Shown: positions 53,131 through 63,769 of the stretch, piece after piece | Layout of the letters: the number at the start of each line of letters is the position of its first letter | Numbering within the stretch: position 1 is the stretch's first letter | Assembly (NCBI RefSeq): GCF_040530035.1 | Contig: NZ_JBEWCD010000001.1 | Coordinates: 2,294,001 to 2,358,000, forward strand | Length of the DNA: 64,000 nucleotides | Direction: 5' to 3' | Source: Roseibium sp. HPY-6 | GTDB lineage: Bacteria; Pseudomonadota; Alphaproteobacteria; Rhizobiales; Stappiaceae | Translations under genes and position numbers: made by a program | Notes under the pieces: generated by a model | What the model was told of the DNA's origin: nothing | Databases searched by the model: none | Seen by the model: only the letters and a program-made list of their open reading frames with translations

Positions 53131-53159
53131 CTTGAAATCAAATTGCGCAATGCCCACCT
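53131..53159 (+). promoter_or_regulatory. Heat-shock (RpoH-type) promoter of hsp20
   Basis: CTTGAAA at 53131, then 18 bases after CTTG a -10 of CCCACCT (53153-53159). This fits the alphaproteobacterial sigma-32 pattern CTTG-N17/18-CYTATNT at about five of seven -10 positions. Transcription would start near 53166. Confidence 0.5.
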
Positions 53160-53165
53160 CATGCA

Positions 53166-53271
53166 TGCAGGCGCCAATACGGGCCTGCGATCATCTCCCG
53201 TCCCGCCAGTTTGGGGGTCGGGAACAGACGAAAATCAGTGAAGTATCTGTTGCTCAAAGGAGGACACTTAA
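53166..53271 (+). promoter_or_regulatory. ROSE-like RNA thermometer in the hsp20 leader
   Basis: The 3' part of the leader has the ROSE hallmark: TTGCT (53250-53254), a three-base turn and AGGAGGA (53258-53264) as Shine-Dalgarno sequence eight bases from the ATG. The helix is closed by AAGT (53241-53244) with ACTT (53266-53269). TTGCT faces the AGGAG in an imperfect helix, as in ROSE elements upstream of rhizobial small heat-shock genes. It would block translation at low temperature and melt on heating. Upstream helices are plausible but I cannot fold them reliably. Confidence 0.6.
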
Positions 53272-53718
53272 ATGCGTCACTTGGACTTCTCCCCCCTTTA
53301 CCGCTCCACGGTCGGCTTTGACCGTCTTTTCTCGATGCTGGATACCGCCGGCACCGATACGCCGAGCTATCCGCCATACAACATCGAGCGGACCGGCGAA
53401 AACGCCTACAGGATCACAATGGCTGTTGCAGGCTTTACCGACGCAGAACTCTCGGTCGAAGCCAAGGAACACGTTTTGACGATCAAAGGCGAAAAATCGG
53501 AAGAAGACTCCGACAAGGAAATTCTGTACCGCGGCATCGCCTCGCGGACTTTCGAGCGCCGTTTCCAGATCGCCGAACACGTACGTGTTGACGGCGCCAG
53601 CCTGGAAAACGGTTTGCTGCATGTCGACCTAGTCCGGGAAATTCCCGAAGCCATGAAGCCGCGAAAGATCGAAATCACATCCAGCGCTTCGAAGCAGATC
53701 GAAGCCAAAGCGCACTGA
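53272..53718 (+). CDS. Small heat-shock protein Hsp20
   Basis: A 148-residue chaperone. The alpha-crystallin domain spans about residues 35-130, with YNIERTGENAYRITMAVAGF at its start and the conserved ASLENGLLHVDL near its end. The N-terminus MRHLDFSPLYRSTVGFDRLF is typical of rhizobial class A proteins. It binds unfolding proteins during heat stress. Control appears double: an RpoH-type promoter and a ROSE-like leader. A hairpin terminator follows. Confidence 0.95.
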   Translation: MRHLDFSPLYRSTVGFDRLFSMLDTAGTDTPSYPPYNIERTGENAYRITMAVAGFTDAELSVEAKEHVLTIKGEKSEEDSDKEILYRGIASRTFERRFQIAEHVRVDGASLENGLLHVDLVREIPEAMKPRKIEITSSASKQIEAKAH

Positions 53719-53752
53719 CCGCAGTGCGCAAATAATGAAACTGCGGATAATC

Positions 53753-53782
53753 GGGGCGTCTGGGAAACCAGGCGCCCTTTTT
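53753..53782 (+). terminator. Rho-independent terminator of hsp20
   Basis: A 10-bp stem GGGCGTCTGG / CCAGGCGCCC with one G-U pair, a short GAAA-type loop and five T. Confidence 0.85.
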
Positions 53783-53945
53783 GGGTCTTTCCAACTCTCT
53801 GTCCGTCAGAGCAGACTGGAAGCCAGTAGCAAGCCTTCGGGCTGAACCAATGTTGATGCGATACCACGCTCACCGGAACGCTTCGCCCACGCAAAGAGCC
53901 GCGCATGAGCTTTGAGCATCCGCCGTCGTCCGAAACGAATGAACC

Positions 53946-54365
53946 CTAGTCTCGAAGGTGAAAGCGCTCCTTTGGGATAACGGCAATTGGCGTCAATTCG
54001 ACGAGAAAGTCCTCGTGCCCAAGGCCTGCCACCATAACGGATGTCGAGACAGGTGCTGATCCTTCTCTTAAGAATTCTGAACGCACTTTCTGTATTGTCG
54101 GCAACTGTGCACGATCCGTGAAGTAGGTTGTTATCGAGACGATGTCATCCAACCTTCCACCGACCTCAGCGAGCAGCTTTTGAATGTTCTCAAAGCAGCA
54201 CCTTGTTTGCGCTTCGATGTTGGCGACACCCACGATTTGTTCATTCTTGTCCCAGGCCACTTGCCCGGTCAGATGGACGACGACTCCCTCTGGCTGGACT
54301 GCACCCATCTGGAACCCTCGCCCGCGCGCCTTCCAAACGTCTTCGGCTTCAAAACCATTCGGCAT
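53946..54365 (-). CDS. RidA family enamine/imine deaminase-like protein
   Basis: A 139-residue Rid-superfamily protein. It contains VVHLTGQVAWDKN, IEAQTRCCFENIQKLLAEVGG and FLREGSAPVSTSVMVAGLGHEDFLVEL. In place of the typical RidA Pro-Arg-Ser motif it reads SAPVSTSVMVAGL, so the arginine of canonical RidA is not obvious; it may belong to another Rid subgroup. These proteins usually hydrolyse reactive imines. It ends just after the hsp20 region and is on the opposite strand. Confidence 0.85.
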   Translation of the reverse strand: MPNGFEAEDVWKARGRGFQMGAVQPEGVVVHLTGQVAWDKNEQIVGVANIEAQTRCCFENIQKLLAEVGGRLDDIVSITTYFTDRAQLPTIQKVRSEFLREGSAPVSTSVMVAGLGHEDFLVELTPIAVIPKERFHLRD

Positions 54366-54524
54366 CGTTTCACCTCCAACACACTCTTCTTGTTGAAATC
54401 CCGCGACAGAGGTGCATCAAACCGACTGCGACTGTTGTAGACAGCAATCGGAAGAGTCGGGATCGCTGAGCTTGATACCGGATAGTCAGCGCTCATGAGC
54501 ACACCAACGCCATGTTAGCTCATC

Positions 54525-55583
54525 TCAAACCGTCTGCGCGAGCGCTTCCAGAAAAAGCGCGACGTCGCTGTCAGACGTTGCGAAACTTGTCACCATTCGA
54601 AAGCAAACCTCGTCATCGGCCGGGGCGAGATTGTCCGACAGATCGTCTACAGGCCACTCATAGATGTGCGCGCCCGCGGCCTTGAGGTCGTCGAATTGGG
54701 TGCGTTTCAGGATCGGAAAGAGTTCGTTTGCCTCAACTGGCCAGGCTGTTCGCCCGCCCTTGGATGCAATTCCATCTGCAAGTTTCGCTGCCATGGCATT
54801 GGCATGTGCCGCCGTGGAGCGCCAGCTGCCATCCTCGAAATAGCCTTCAAACTGGGCAGCCACAAAACGGCTCTTGGAAAACAGATGACCGGCTCTTTTC
54901 CGGAAGTATCCGAATTCCCTGGCTTTTTCGGCATCGAAAAAGACGACGGCCTCCGCACACCAGCACCCGTTTTTCGTGCCTCCGAACGACAGGACGTCGA
55001 CGCCCGCCTTCCAGGTCATTTCCGCCGGCGTACAATCGAGCGTGACAAGGGCGTTGGTGAACCTTGCGCCATCCATGTGAAGCGGAACCGAGCGTGAATG
55101 AGCCACCTCTGCAATCGCCTCGATCTCGCTGATCTGATAGACCGTTCCACTCTCGGTCGCCTGACTGATCGAGACGGACGCGACCTGTCCATGCATCACG
55201 ACACCGTCGGGAAAACGGGACATGGCGTCACGCAGGGCCTCGGATGTTATTTTGCAGCCGACTCCCGGAATGCCAACGAGCTTGTTGCCGCCGGTCATGA
55301 ATTCCGGGCAGTTGCATTCATCGATATTGATGTGGCTGTTGCGATGGCAGAAAACGGCCCCGCCGGGCTTGGCATAAGATGCAAGGGCAAGAGCATTCGC
55401 GGCCGTGCCGGTCGCGACGAAATAGACCGCGACGTCATGCTCGAAAATATCATTGAATGCTTTGTTGACGTTGGCTGTCAGAGGGTCTGCGCCGTAGCCG
55501 GGTGTGAACCCGGTGCTATGGCGGGCCAGCGCCGACATCACCGCCGGAGCCACGCCCGCCCAATTATCACTTGCGAAGTTCAT
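54525..55583 (-). CDS. Low-specificity L-threonine aldolase-type PLP enzyme
   Basis: A 352-residue fold-type I PLP enzyme. It starts MNFASDNWAGVAPAVM; DGARFTNAL carries Asp171, which contacts the cofactor, and the Schiff-base Lys is Lys204 in SFGGTKNG. It should cleave threonine or allo-threonine to glycine and acetaldehyde. Related beta-eliminating lyases are an alternative. It lies 45 bp downstream of bufD on the same strand and may be co-transcribed with the buf operon, although no functional link is known. Confidence 0.9.
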   Translation of the reverse strand: MNFASDNWAGVAPAVMSALARHSTGFTPGYGADPLTANVNKAFNDIFEHDVAVYFVATGTAANALALASYAKPGGAVFCHRNSHINIDECNCPEFMTGGNKLVGIPGVGCKITSEALRDAMSRFPDGVVMHGQVASVSISQATESGTVYQISEIEAIAEVAHSRSVPLHMDGARFTNALVTLDCTPAEMTWKAGVDVLSFGGTKNGCWCAEAVVFFDAEKAREFGYFRKRAGHLFSKSRFVAAQFEGYFEDGSWRSTAAHANAMAAKLADGIASKGGRTAWPVEANELFPILKRTQFDDLKAAGAHIYEWPVDDLSDNLAPADDEVCFRMVTSFATSDSDVALFLEALAQTV

Positions 55584-55628
55584 GCACCGGTTTAAGCAGG
55601 TCGCTATTCAACCGGCAACCTGTTTCTC

Positions 55629-56222
55629 TCAGTAATACATTTCCCGTTTGCGGTACATGCGCCCGAACAACCAGTCGAGGGAAACGACGCCCGGACCCTT
55701 AAGGGTCGGAACCAGCAACAGGAAGATCCAAAGCAGGCGGTCGTCGGCAATCTTTGAATATGGATCACCATCGAACATTGCACCGATCGTGGCTGCGTCG
55801 ACGCCATGTCCATTAATGTCAACGTAGGTCATGACGATGATGAAGACGATCATGCCAAGGCTGGCGGCTCTTGTGAAAAGACCGACAACGACCAGCGCAG
55901 GCAGAATGAATTCCGCCCATGTGCCCAGGAGAACAATCAGTCCATAAGGAAAGAAGGCGATGCCGCTGGAGTCGTAGCCCGCAGCCTCGAAAACAGTCGG
56001 TAGAATCTGGATATAAGCGCCGTCCGTCGGGACAAACAGGTTGGTGAGGCTCCAGTCATCGCCGCCAATCTTTGTCATAGCGGATTTCCAGAAAAACAGC
56101 AGAAGCACAGAGGCAAATGTCAGGCGTGCTGCCAGCCCGAGCAGCCAGCCGTTGGTGATCCGCTCAATGGCGCCGAAAACCGCCGTGTACAATCTTACGA
56201 AGAAACCGATCAGAGCGCCCAT
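55629..56222 (-). CDS. bufD: BufD, DoxX family membrane protein of the bufferin operon
   Basis: A 197-residue membrane protein with about four hydrophobic segments and the DoxX pattern: RLTFASVLLLFFWKSA at the first helix, then FAEFILPALVVVG-like WAEFILPALVVVGLFTR and MTYVDINGHG. In bufferin operons BufD is a DoxX protein whose role is unclear; it may support redox reactions of the modified peptide. It starts 47 bp after bufC. Confidence 0.85.
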   Translation of the reverse strand: MGALIGFFVRLYTAVFGAIERITNGWLLGLAARLTFASVLLLFFWKSAMTKIGGDDWSLTNLFVPTDGAYIQILPTVFEAAGYDSSGIAFFPYGLIVLLGTWAEFILPALVVVGLFTRAASLGMIVFIIVMTYVDINGHGVDAATIGAMFDGDPYSKIADDRLLWIFLLLVPTLKGPGVVSLDWLFGRMYRKREMYY

Positions 56223-56269
56223 TAATTGCCCCTTCCCTTTCCGACAGAAGACCTTCGGCTGTTATCCTA

Positions 56270-57064
56270 TCAAGCCGTAACAAGGTCCGAGAAAACACCA
56301 TTTGCAAGACAGTCCGACAGAACGTCGGACAGCGAAAACTCAGGAACCCGGCCACTCGCCGCTGCAGCAGCATCACCCAGTGTCGCGCCATCCAGGAGCG
56401 CGTTGACAAAAACGCCTCCACCAGGGCGGAGCAGCAGCAGTTCAACTTCGAACTCGGGTCGTGTGATCAATACAGATTGTGGTTCCTGAAGATCAATCTC
56501 GATCTTTGCCGAAGGATCGAACCTGTTGATACGCACAAGATCCCAGACCGGCCAGCGGGACATGAGAACGGCACTTGCTGGATGCTTTTTGAACCGGACC
56601 TGTCCAACTTCGTCCGGACTGACGGCTCCAATCGCAGCAGGGTCCAGCGGCGACGCATCCGCTGCGTGATAAGCGCTCACCCAAGCCCATTCGAGCCGAG
56701 CCACATCGGACACGTAAGGGTAGGCCTGTAGCGGTGGAAAGGCCTCGATGAACTCCGCGAACTTGTCTCCGTACCACATCAGGACAGGCGTGCGGGGTGG
56801 GTGCTCGGAGACGAACGCCCGTGCCAACGCCCGGAAATAATCTTCGCCGAGCAGATTCAGGACTGCCGGGAATGTTTGGGCCAGTGCGTCACAAAGGCTA
56901 ACGATCACATTGTTGCGGTAAACACTAAAACGTTTCGGCGCTGTGATACCATCCGGCCCGATCAGCCCCTCCGGTGTTTCTGAATCCGGGTTCCAGAGCG
57001 CTGCACCGAAGTCTGCGGTGCTTACCTTGGGTGGAAAATCGGCCACAGGCATCTCAGACGGCAT
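56270..57064 (-). CDS. bufC: BufC, HvfC/BufC N-terminal (DUF2063) partner of the MNIO enzyme
   Basis: A 264-residue protein. The DUF2063 domain is at the N-terminus ([57 protein letters not shown] in parts), with a second, variable C-terminal domain. BufC-type proteins bind the precursor peptide and present it to the MNIO enzyme BufB. Its ATG 57064 overlaps the end of bufB by 11 bp; Met at 57052, one base after the bufB stop, is an equally good start by reinitiation. Confidence 0.88.
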   Translation of the reverse strand: MPSEMPVADFPPKVSTADFGAALWNPDSETPEGLIGPDGITAPKRFSVYRNNVIVSLCDALAQTFPAVLNLLGEDYFRALARAFVSEHPPRTPVLMWYGDKFAEFIEAFPPLQAYPYVSDVARLEWAWVSAYHAADASPLDPAAIGAVSPDEVGQVRFKKHPASAVLMSRWPVWDLVRINRFDPSAKIEIDLQEPQSVLITRPEFEVELLLLRPGGGVFVNALLDGATLGDAAAAASGRVPEFSLSDVLSDCLANGVFSDLVTA

Positions 57065-57944
57065 GTTTCAGGTGCGGCTCGCGTGCCAGCTCAAGAATTC
57101 TGTCGGCCGACTGGGCTTCGGCAAGCAGAACCGGCCACACCGGCACATCGTTGTCCCATTCAACGAGTGTCGGCAGCGCTCCGTGTTGCAGCACAACGCT
57201 TTCATAGAGCTTCCAGACAGCGTCGTCGACTTCCCTGTCATGGGCGTCGATAAGCAATGGACGTCCTTCGTCATCCCGGTCCGGCGCATGCCCGCCAAGA
57301 TGGATTTCGCCGACATCGGCGATCGGAAACTCCGCGAGATAGTCTTCTGGAGAGCGTTCATGGTTGGTGCATGAGACGAACACATTGTTGACGTCGAGCA
57401 GCAGACCGCATCCGGTCCGTTTCGTGATCTGCTTCAAAAACTCGATTTCGCTCATGGTGCTTTGCTGGAAGGCAACATACGTCGACGGGTTTTCCAGCAG
57501 CATTTTGCGGCCGACCACTTCCTGGACTTCATCGATGTGGTCACAAACGCGGTCAAGCGTTGCCTGGTCGTAAGGAACCGGCAAAAGGTCGTTGTAGTAG
57601 GTCGTATCGTGAGACGACCATGCTAGGTGTTCAGAGAAAAGGCCCGGCTCGTACCTTTGATTGAGAACGGCCAGCCGTTTCAGATGCTCAGCATCGAGCG
57701 GTTGTTCTCCGCCAATGGACAGTCCCACCCCATGAAGCGAAAGAGGATATCTTTCCCGGATCGCCTCAAGCTGGCGGTGCGGCATACCGCCGGCGCCCAT
57801 GTAGTTTTCCGCGTGAACTTCGAAAAAACCGATATCAGCATCGGTATCCAGGATCTCGCGGATATGTTCCGCCTTCAATCCCACACCGGCGCGCGCCGGG
57901 ATGACGGCATCAACTCGCTCAGATCGGGATGGCTGGACTGGCAT
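57054..57944 (-). CDS. bufB: BufB, multinuclear non-heme iron oxidase (DUF692)
   Basis: A 296-residue TIM-barrel enzyme of the DUF692/MNIO family. Characteristic parts are [64 protein letters not shown] and IHLGGHAPD, which supply the His/Glu/Asp/Asn ligands for two or three irons. Family members oxidise cysteines of small peptides, in bufferins to thiooxazoles that chelate copper. It follows bufA by about 95 bp and overlaps bufC. Confidence 0.93.
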   Translation of the reverse strand: MPVQPSRSERVDAVIPARAGVGLKAEHIREILDTDADIGFFEVHAENYMGAGGMPHRQLEAIRERYPLSLHGVGLSIGGEQPLDAEHLKRLAVLNQRYEPGLFSEHLAWSSHDTTYYNDLLPVPYDQATLDRVCDHIDEVQEVVGRKMLLENPSTYVAFQQSTMSEIEFLKQITKRTGCGLLLDVNNVFVSCTNHERSPEDYLAEFPIADVGEIHLGGHAPDRDDEGRPLLIDAHDREVDDAVWKLYESVVLQHGALPTLVEWDNDVPVWPVLLAEAQSADRILELAREPHLKHAV

Positions 57945-58039
57945 GACAGTCTCCTGAAAGGGGAAACAAGTTCAGGCAGGCAGCGGTGGGTCTGCCTGCC
58001 CGAAGAGCGGCCGCTTATGCGGCCGGCAGAAATCCTGTA

Positions 58040-58339
58040 TCAGGCTTCCGGCAGGTCGCGGTCGAGTTCGCTCAGGGAACCCTTACGATCGCCCGGCAGC
58101 TCCATGGAAACGCAGGTGCCTTTCGGGACAAGAGTCCAGGCGTTGCCCTGGTAGTCAACAGTGGACGTTCCGGCGCAAGTTGTTCCGGCGCCTGCTTTAC
58201 AATCGTTCTGACCCTTCAGGGACACGCCGTAGCACTTTTCTTTTGCTTGTGCGTGTGCAGGGGCAGTTGCGGACAGTCCAGCAACCGCAGTTGCAACGGC
58301 ACCGGCAACGATAGCTGCAGACATAGCCTTATGTTTCAT
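58040..58339 (-). CDS. bufA: BufA1 bufferin precursor (DUF2282), copper-binding peptide
   Basis: A 99-residue precursor. Residues 1-30 form a signal peptide ending ATAPAHA. The mature peptide has four cysteines at 36, 47, 55 and 76, in [18 protein letters not shown] and GTCVSM, and the near-invariant [16 protein letters not shown] block of bufferin 1. As I recall, the inner two are oxidised by BufB to thiooxazoles and the outer two form a disulfide; the product is exported and sequesters copper. ATG 58339 has AGAGGAG upstream; the frame to 58363 is not family-like. First gene of bufABCD. Confidence 0.93.
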   Translation of the reverse strand: MKHKAMSAAIVAGAVATAVAGLSATAPAHAQAKEKCYGVSLKGQNDCKAGAGTTCAGTSTVDYQGNAWTLVPKGTCVSMELPGDRKGSLSELDRDLPEA

Positions 58340-58945
58340 TTCGAACTCCTCTGGTCGAACCAAGATCCAATCACGGCCAACGCTCTTCGGCTGCAGCGCA
58401 GGCGCAGAACGTAAATGAGCATATTGCCGATCAATAGGAAATCAAACGCCTGTGACCAATTTGAGAGCACTCAATGATGAGATTTTCACAATTGAAATTT
58501 TCTTGCGGAAAACCGGGCCTAAATGACCTTTCGAGACAATTGGAACTTTTTGAGCGAAACAATTATAATGCGGTCGCCGAGAAACACTCTTGCTCATGGC
58601 AGTGAAATCTGTCATGTTCCGCGCGCCTAGAATAGGACAGGTATGCTGTCCCAATTACACAGGCGTTGGCGGCACGTGTTTGCCATCGCTGATAAGAAAG
58701 CGACTAGGCTGACTGTCCGACGGATCCAGGGAGGGTTCGCGGCAACACGAGACCAGGTGTTTCGGCAGCGATGAATTCGCTGCGTCAATGCGACGGTTTG
58801 TTTTGACAGGCCGGCGCGGTAATACAACGACAGAGCCGGGGCATAAGGCCAGGGTTCGCCGAGCCGCATTCTTGAAGGAATGCGACCCGAACGGAACCGG
58901 ACGCTTCAAGTCACGGGACCACTGGGGTTAACAGTGAGGGCGCAC
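58340..58945. other. Divergent region between bufA and gltB
   Basis: Six hundred bases with no supported gene. The minus-strand side must carry the bufA promoter; TTGATT and TATGCT, 16 bases apart around 58400-58430, are a weak candidate. The plus-strand side has a strong promoter (58540-58569) and then about 370 bases of untranslated leader before gltB. Confidence 0.45.
58540..58569 (+). promoter_or_regulatory. Probable gltB promoter
   Basis: TTGGAA (58540-58545), an 18-base spacer and the perfect -10 TATAAT (58564-58569). The surroundings are AT-rich compared with the genome. It would give a leader of about 370 nt for gltB, unusually long. Confidence 0.5.
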
Positions 58946-61900
58946 ATGACGATGAAAGAGCTGACGACCAGCACAGCCATGCAAGCGGGCGACATGGAGG
59001 CGAACTCCACTGCCGCCGTCAAAACACTTGCCGAACGACTGGGCACGGCCGCCGACAAAGGGCTCTACAATCCGTCGCGCGAACACGATGCCTGTGGTGT
59101 CGGATTTATCGCCCACATGAAAGGCGAGAAGTCCCACAAGATCATTGCCGATGGCCTTCAGGTGCTGGAAAACCTGACGCACCGCGGCGCGGTCGGCGCA
59201 GATCCGCTGATGGGTGACGGAGCCGGCATGCTGGTTCAAATTCCGCACGCCTTTTTTGCCGATGAATTGCAAAAGGGTGGAACGTCGCTGCCTGAGTTCG
59301 GGCACTACGGCGTCGGCTTCCTGTTCATGCCGCAAGACGATGCGCTTCGCGCGACCTGCGAGGAAATCGTTGAGCGCGTGATCAAAGCCGAGGGCGAGGA
59401 CCTGATCGGCTGGCGCGATGTGCCTGTCGACAATTCATCCCTGTCCAAGGCGCCCGACATTGCAGCAACGGAACCCGTCTCCCGTCAGGTCTTCATCAAG
59501 CGCACCGGCAGCGAAGACCAGGACGCGTTCGAGCGCCGTCTCTATGTTTTGCGTAAAGTGATCTCCAATACCGTGCGCGCCGAGACCGATGCGGTCAAAA
59601 AGGGCTTCTACATCGTCTCGCTGTCCAGCCGCACGATTGTCTACAAGGGCATGTTCCTGGCTTATCAGCTCGGCGCGTACTACGCCGACCTGAAGGACGA
59701 GCGTTTCACCTCTGCCCTGGCGCTCGTTCACCAGCGCTTTTCAACCAACACCTTCCCTTCCTGGGACTTGTCACATCCCTATCGGATGGTCGCACACAAC
59801 GGCGAGATCAACACGCTGCGCGGCAACGTCAACTGGATGGCCGCGCGCCAGGCGTCCGTCTCATCGGCGCTGCTCGGCGACGACATTTCCAAGCTCTGGC
59901 CAATCTCCTACGAAGGACAGTCGGATACCGCCTGTTTCGACAATGCTCTAGAGTTTCTGGTCATGGGCGGCTACTCGCTTGCACACGCGGCGATGATGCT
60001 CATTCCGGAAGCCTGGGCGGGAAATCCGCTTATGGACGACAACCGTCGTGCCTTTTACGAATACCACGCTGCGCTGATGGAGCCCTGGGATGGTCCGGCC
60101 GCCGTTGCCTTCACCGATGGCCGTCAGATCGGCGCTACGCTGGACCGCAACGGCCTGCGCCCCGCTCGTTACATCGTCACGGACGACGACTACGTTATCA
60201 TGTCCTCAGAGGTCGGCGTTCTGCCGGTAGAGGAAGAACGCATCGTTCAAAAGTGGCGACTGCAGCCAGGAAAGATGCTGCTGATCGATCTTGACGAAGG
60301 CCGGATCGTTTCCGACGACGAAATCAAACGCGAGCTTTCCACCGCCAATCCTTACAAGGACTGGCTGCACCGGTCCCAGATCGTTCTGGAGGACCTGCCG
60401 GGCGTGCGCCAGCGTGCGCCGGTTGCCGGAGAAAGCATGCTCGACCGCCAGCAGGCCTTCGGGTACACGCAGGAAGACATCAAGCTGCTGATGACCCCGA
60501 TGGCAACGGTTGGCCAGGAAGCCATCGGTTCCATGGGAACCGATACGCCGATCTCAGCGCTCTCCGACAAGTCCAAGCTGCTTTACACCTATTTCAAGCA
60601 GAACTTCGCACAGGTGACCAACCCGCCGATCGATCCGATCCGCGAAGAGCTGGTGATGAGCCTCGTCTCGTTCATCGGTCCGCGGCCCAACATTTTTGAT
60701 CTGAAGGGCCTGTCGTCTTCAAAGCGCCTGGAAGTCCGCCAGCCGATCCTCACCAACGAGGATCTTGAAAAAATCAGGGCGATTGGCGACATCGCGGACA
60801 ATCAGTTCTCGGCGAAAACGCTCGACATCACTTACAATGCCGAAAAAGGCGCGAGCGGCATGGAAGCGGCTCTCGATGAGTTGTGCCAACGTGCCGAAAA
60901 GGCGGTGCGTGACGGGTACAACATCATCATCGTCTCTGACCGTCTGATCAGCCGCTCCCGTATCGCCATCCCGGCGCTGCTGGCAACTGCGGCGGTTCAC
61001 CATCACCTGATCCGCAAGGGCCTGCGTACCTCGGTCGGCCTTGTCGTGGAGACAGGCGAAGCGCGCGAAGTGCATCACTTCTGCGTCCTGGCAGGTTTTG
61101 GCGCGGAAGCAATCAATCCCTACCTCGCCTTCGAAACGCTCCTGTCCATGCACATGGAAATGGACTTCCCGGAAGAGGTCGACCAGTACGAGGTCGTCGA
61201 ACGCTACATCAAGTCGATCGACAAGGGCATCTTAAAGGTCATGTCCAAGATGGGCATCTCGACCTACCAGTCCTATTGCGGTGCTCAGATTTTCGACGCC
61301 GTCGGTCTCGGGTCGGAGTTCATTGAAAAATACTTCTTCGGCACCGCAACCATGATCGAAGGCATTGGTCTGTCGGAAGTCGCCGAAGAAACGGTATTGC
61401 GCCATTCTGAAGCTTTCGGAGACGTTGCCATCCTGCGCCGCTCCCTGGAAGTCGGCGGTGAATATGCATACCGGACGCGCGGTGAAAACCACATGTGGAC
61501 GCCTGAATCCATCGCACAGCTGCAACACGCTGTGCGCGCCAAGCTGCCGGACATGTACCGGGCCTTCGCCGAAGAAGTGAACGGCAAGAGTGGCCGCTAT
61601 GCCATCAGGGGCCTATTCCGCATCAAGGGAGCGGACGAGATCGGCCGTAACGCGATCGAACTCGACCAGGTGGAGCCAGCGGAAGCGATCGTCAAACGCT
61701 TCGTGACCGGAGCGATGTCGTTCGGATCGATCTCCCGCGAGGCCCATACGACGCTTGCCATCGCAATGAACCAGATTGGCGGCAAGTCGAACACGGGCGA
61801 AGGCGGCGAGGAACCGGAGCGTTTCAACCCGTTGCCGGACGGCTCGACAAACCCGCGCCGCTCTGCAATCAAGCAGGTCGCGTCCGGACGGTTCGGCGTT

Positions 61901-63682
61901 ACGACGGAATATCTCGTCAACTCCGACATGATCCAGATTAAGGTCGCCCAGGGCGCCAAGCCCGGCGAAGGCGGCCAGTTGCCGGGTCACAAGGTGGATG
62001 CCGTGATCGCCAAGGTCCGGCACTCGACGCCGGGCGTTGGTCTGATTTCACCGCCTCCGCATCATGATATCTATTCCATCGAAGATCTGGCACAGCTCAT
62101 CTACGACCTGAAAAACGTGAACCCGGAAGCCGACATATCGGTCAAACTGGTTTCCGAAGTCGGCGTCGGGACGGTTGCCGCAGGTGTTGCCAAGGCACGC
62201 GCGGACCACATCACGATTTCCGGTTATGATGGTGGAACAGGCGCTTCCCCGCTGACATCCATCAAGCACGCAGGCAGCCCCTGGGAAATCGGCTTGGCCG
62301 AAACCCAGCAGACGCTGGTACTGAACGGACTGCGCTCGCGCGTTGCGCTTCAGGTGGATGGCGGTTTGCGCACGGGCCGTGACGTGATTGTCGGTGCGCT
62401 GCTTGGCGCGGATGAGTTCGGCTTTTCGACGGCACCGCTGATCGCCGCAGGCTGCCTGATGATGCGCAAATGTCATCTCAACACCTGCCCCGTGGGCATT
62501 GCGACCCAGGATCCTGTCCTGCGCAAACGCTTCAAGGGCACGCCGGAACACGTGATCAACTACTTCTTCTACGTTGCCGAAGAAGTTCGCGAAATCATGG
62601 CCGGGCTGGGCATTGAGAAGCTTGACGACCTGATCGGTCGGTCCGATTTCCTCGACAAGAATGCAGCCATCGAGCACTGGAAAGCCAAAGGCCTCGACTT
62701 CTCACGGATCTTCTTCCAGCCGGAAGCGGAACCGGAAGAAACCCGCTGGACGCAAACCCAGGACCACCCGATCGTCGATATCCTTGACCGGAAACTGATA
62801 GAAGCGGCCCGCCCGGCTCTGGACAGCAAAGAACCGACGATCGTCAACGAGACCATTTCTTCTGTCGACCGTTCTGTTGGTGCCATGCTCTCCGGCGAGA
62901 TCGCCAAGCGCTATGGCAACAAGGGCCTGAAGAAGCCGGACACCTTGCATATCAATCTCAAGGGCACCGCCGGACAGGCGTTCGGAGCATTCGTCGCACG
63001 CGGCGTGACCATCGATCTTGTCGGTGATGCCAACGACTATGTCGGCAAGGGTCTTGCCGGCGGCAAACTGATCGTCCGGCCACCGGAAAACACACGCATC
63101 ACTGCCGAAAACTCCATCATCGTCGGCAACACGGTTCTTTATGGCGCGACGGAAGGCGAATGCTATTTCCGGGGTGTTGCCGGTGAGCGTTTCGCGGTTC
63201 GCAACTCCGGAGCTGTTGCCGTCGTCGAAGGCGTCGGCGATCATGGCTGCGAATACATGACGGGTGGCGTTGTCGTTGTCATCGGCCAGACCGGACGCAA
63301 CTTTGCCGCGGGCATGTCCGGCGGCATCGCATACGTTCTCGATGAGGACGGAACATTCGGAACCCGCTGCAATCTCGCCATGGTTGATCTGGAGCCGGTC
63401 ACGGAAGAAGACGACCTGTTGGAGAAACTCCACCACCACGGCGGTGACATCGAGCACAAGGGTCGCGTTGATCTGTCCTCGGACATGACACGCCATGACG
63501 ACGAACGCCTGCGCCAGATGCTGACAAAGCATGCGGAGCTTACCGGTTCGACAAAGGCACGCGCGATCCTGGAGGACTGGACAAATTACCGGCCCAAGTT
63601 CGTCAAGGTCATGCCGGTCGAGTACCGGCGCGCGCTCCGCGAGATGGAAGAACAGCGCCTCGGAATGGTCGCCGCAGAATAA
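58946..63682 (+). CDS. gltB: Glutamate synthase (NADPH) large subunit
   Basis: A 1578-residue enzyme. A propeptide of about 49 residues precedes the catalytic Cys50 ([11 protein letters not shown]), which starts the glutamine amidotransferase domain. The central domain and the FMN-binding synthase domain follow ([49 protein letters not shown]). The 3Fe-4S cysteines are near residue 1175 in [17 protein letters not shown]-terminal beta-helix domain closes the protein. It makes two glutamates from glutamine and 2-oxoglutarate. GAGG lies just before ATG 58946; the 66 bases of in-frame extension are not family-like. gltD follows. Confidence 0.97.
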   Translation: MTMKELTTSTAMQAGDMEANSTAAVKTLAERLGTAADKGLYNPSREHDACGVGFIAHMKGEKSHKIIADGLQVLENLTHRGAVGADPLMGDGAGMLVQIPHAFFADELQKGGTSLPEFGHYGVGFLFMPQDDALRATCEEIVERVIKAEGEDLIGWRDVPVDNSSLSKAPDIAATEPVSRQVFIKRTGSEDQDAFERRLYVLRKVISNTVRAETDAVKKGFYIVSLSSRTIVYKGMFLAYQLGAYYADLKDERFTSALALVHQRFSTNTFPSWDLSHPYRMVAHNGEINTLRGNVNWMAARQASVSSALLGDDISKLWPISYEGQSDTACFDNALEFLVMGGYSLAHAAMMLIPEAWAGNPLMDDNRRAFYEYHAALMEPWDGPAAVAFTDGRQIGATLDRNGLRPARYIVTDDDYVIMSSEVGVLPVEEERIVQKWRLQPGKMLLIDLDEGRIVSDDEIKRELSTANPYKDWLHRSQIVLEDLPGVRQRAPVAGESMLDRQQAFGYTQEDIKLLMTPMATVGQEAIGSMGTDTPISALSDKSKLLYTYFKQNFAQVTNPPIDPIREELVMSLVSFIGPRPNIFDLKGLSSSKRLEVRQPILTNEDLEKIRAIGDIADNQFSAKTLDITYNAEKGASGMEAALDELCQRAEKAVRDGYNIIIVSDRLISRSRIAIPALLATAAVHHHLIRKGLRTSVGLVVETGEAREVHHFCVLAGFGAEAINPYLAFETLLSMHMEMDFPEEVDQYEVVERYIKSIDKGILKVMSKMGISTYQSYCGAQIFDAVGLGSEFIEKYFFGTATMIEGIGLSEVAEETVLRHSEAFGDVAILRRSLEVGGEYAYRTRGENHMWTPESIAQLQHAVRAKLPDMYRAFAEEVNGKSGRYAIRGLFRIKGADEIGRNAIELDQVEPAEAIVKRFVTGAMSFGSISREAHTTLAIAMNQIGGKSNTGEGGEEPERFNPLPDGSTNPRRSAIKQVASGRFGVTTEYLVNSDMIQIKVAQGAKPGEGGQLPGHKVDAVIAKVRHSTPGVGLISPPPHHDIYSIEDLAQLIYDLKNVNPEADISVKLVSEVGVGTVAAGVAKARADHITISGYDGGTGASPLTSIKHAGSPWEIGLAETQQTLVLNGLRSRVALQVDGGLRTGRDVIVGALLGADEFGFSTAPLIAAGCLMMRKCHLNTCPVGIATQDPVLRKRFKGTPEHVINYFFYVAEEVREIMAGLGIEKLDDLIGRSDFLDKNAAIEHWKAKGLDFSRIFFQPEAEPEETRWTQTQDHPIVDILDRKLIEAARPALDSKEPTIVNETISSVDRSVGAMLSGEIAKRYGNKGLKKPDTLHINLKGTAGQAFGAFVARGVTIDLVGDANDYVGKGLAGGKLIVRPPENTRITAENSIIVGNTVLYGATEGECYFRGVAGERFAVRNSGAVAVVEGVGDHGCEYMTGGVVVVIGQTGRNFAAGMSGGIAYVLDEDGTFGTRCNLAMVDLEPVTEEDDLLEKLHHHGGDIEHKGRVDLSSDMTRHDDERLRQMLTKHAELTGSTKARAILEDWTNYRPKFVKVMPVEYRRALREMEEQRLGMVAAE

Positions 63683-63769
63683 CAAACCGACAATACAACA
63701 GGGCTCTCGGCCGTTACGGATGGCCGATTGCAGCCATCCTGGGAAAGACGCAAATTTGAGGAGGTCACC

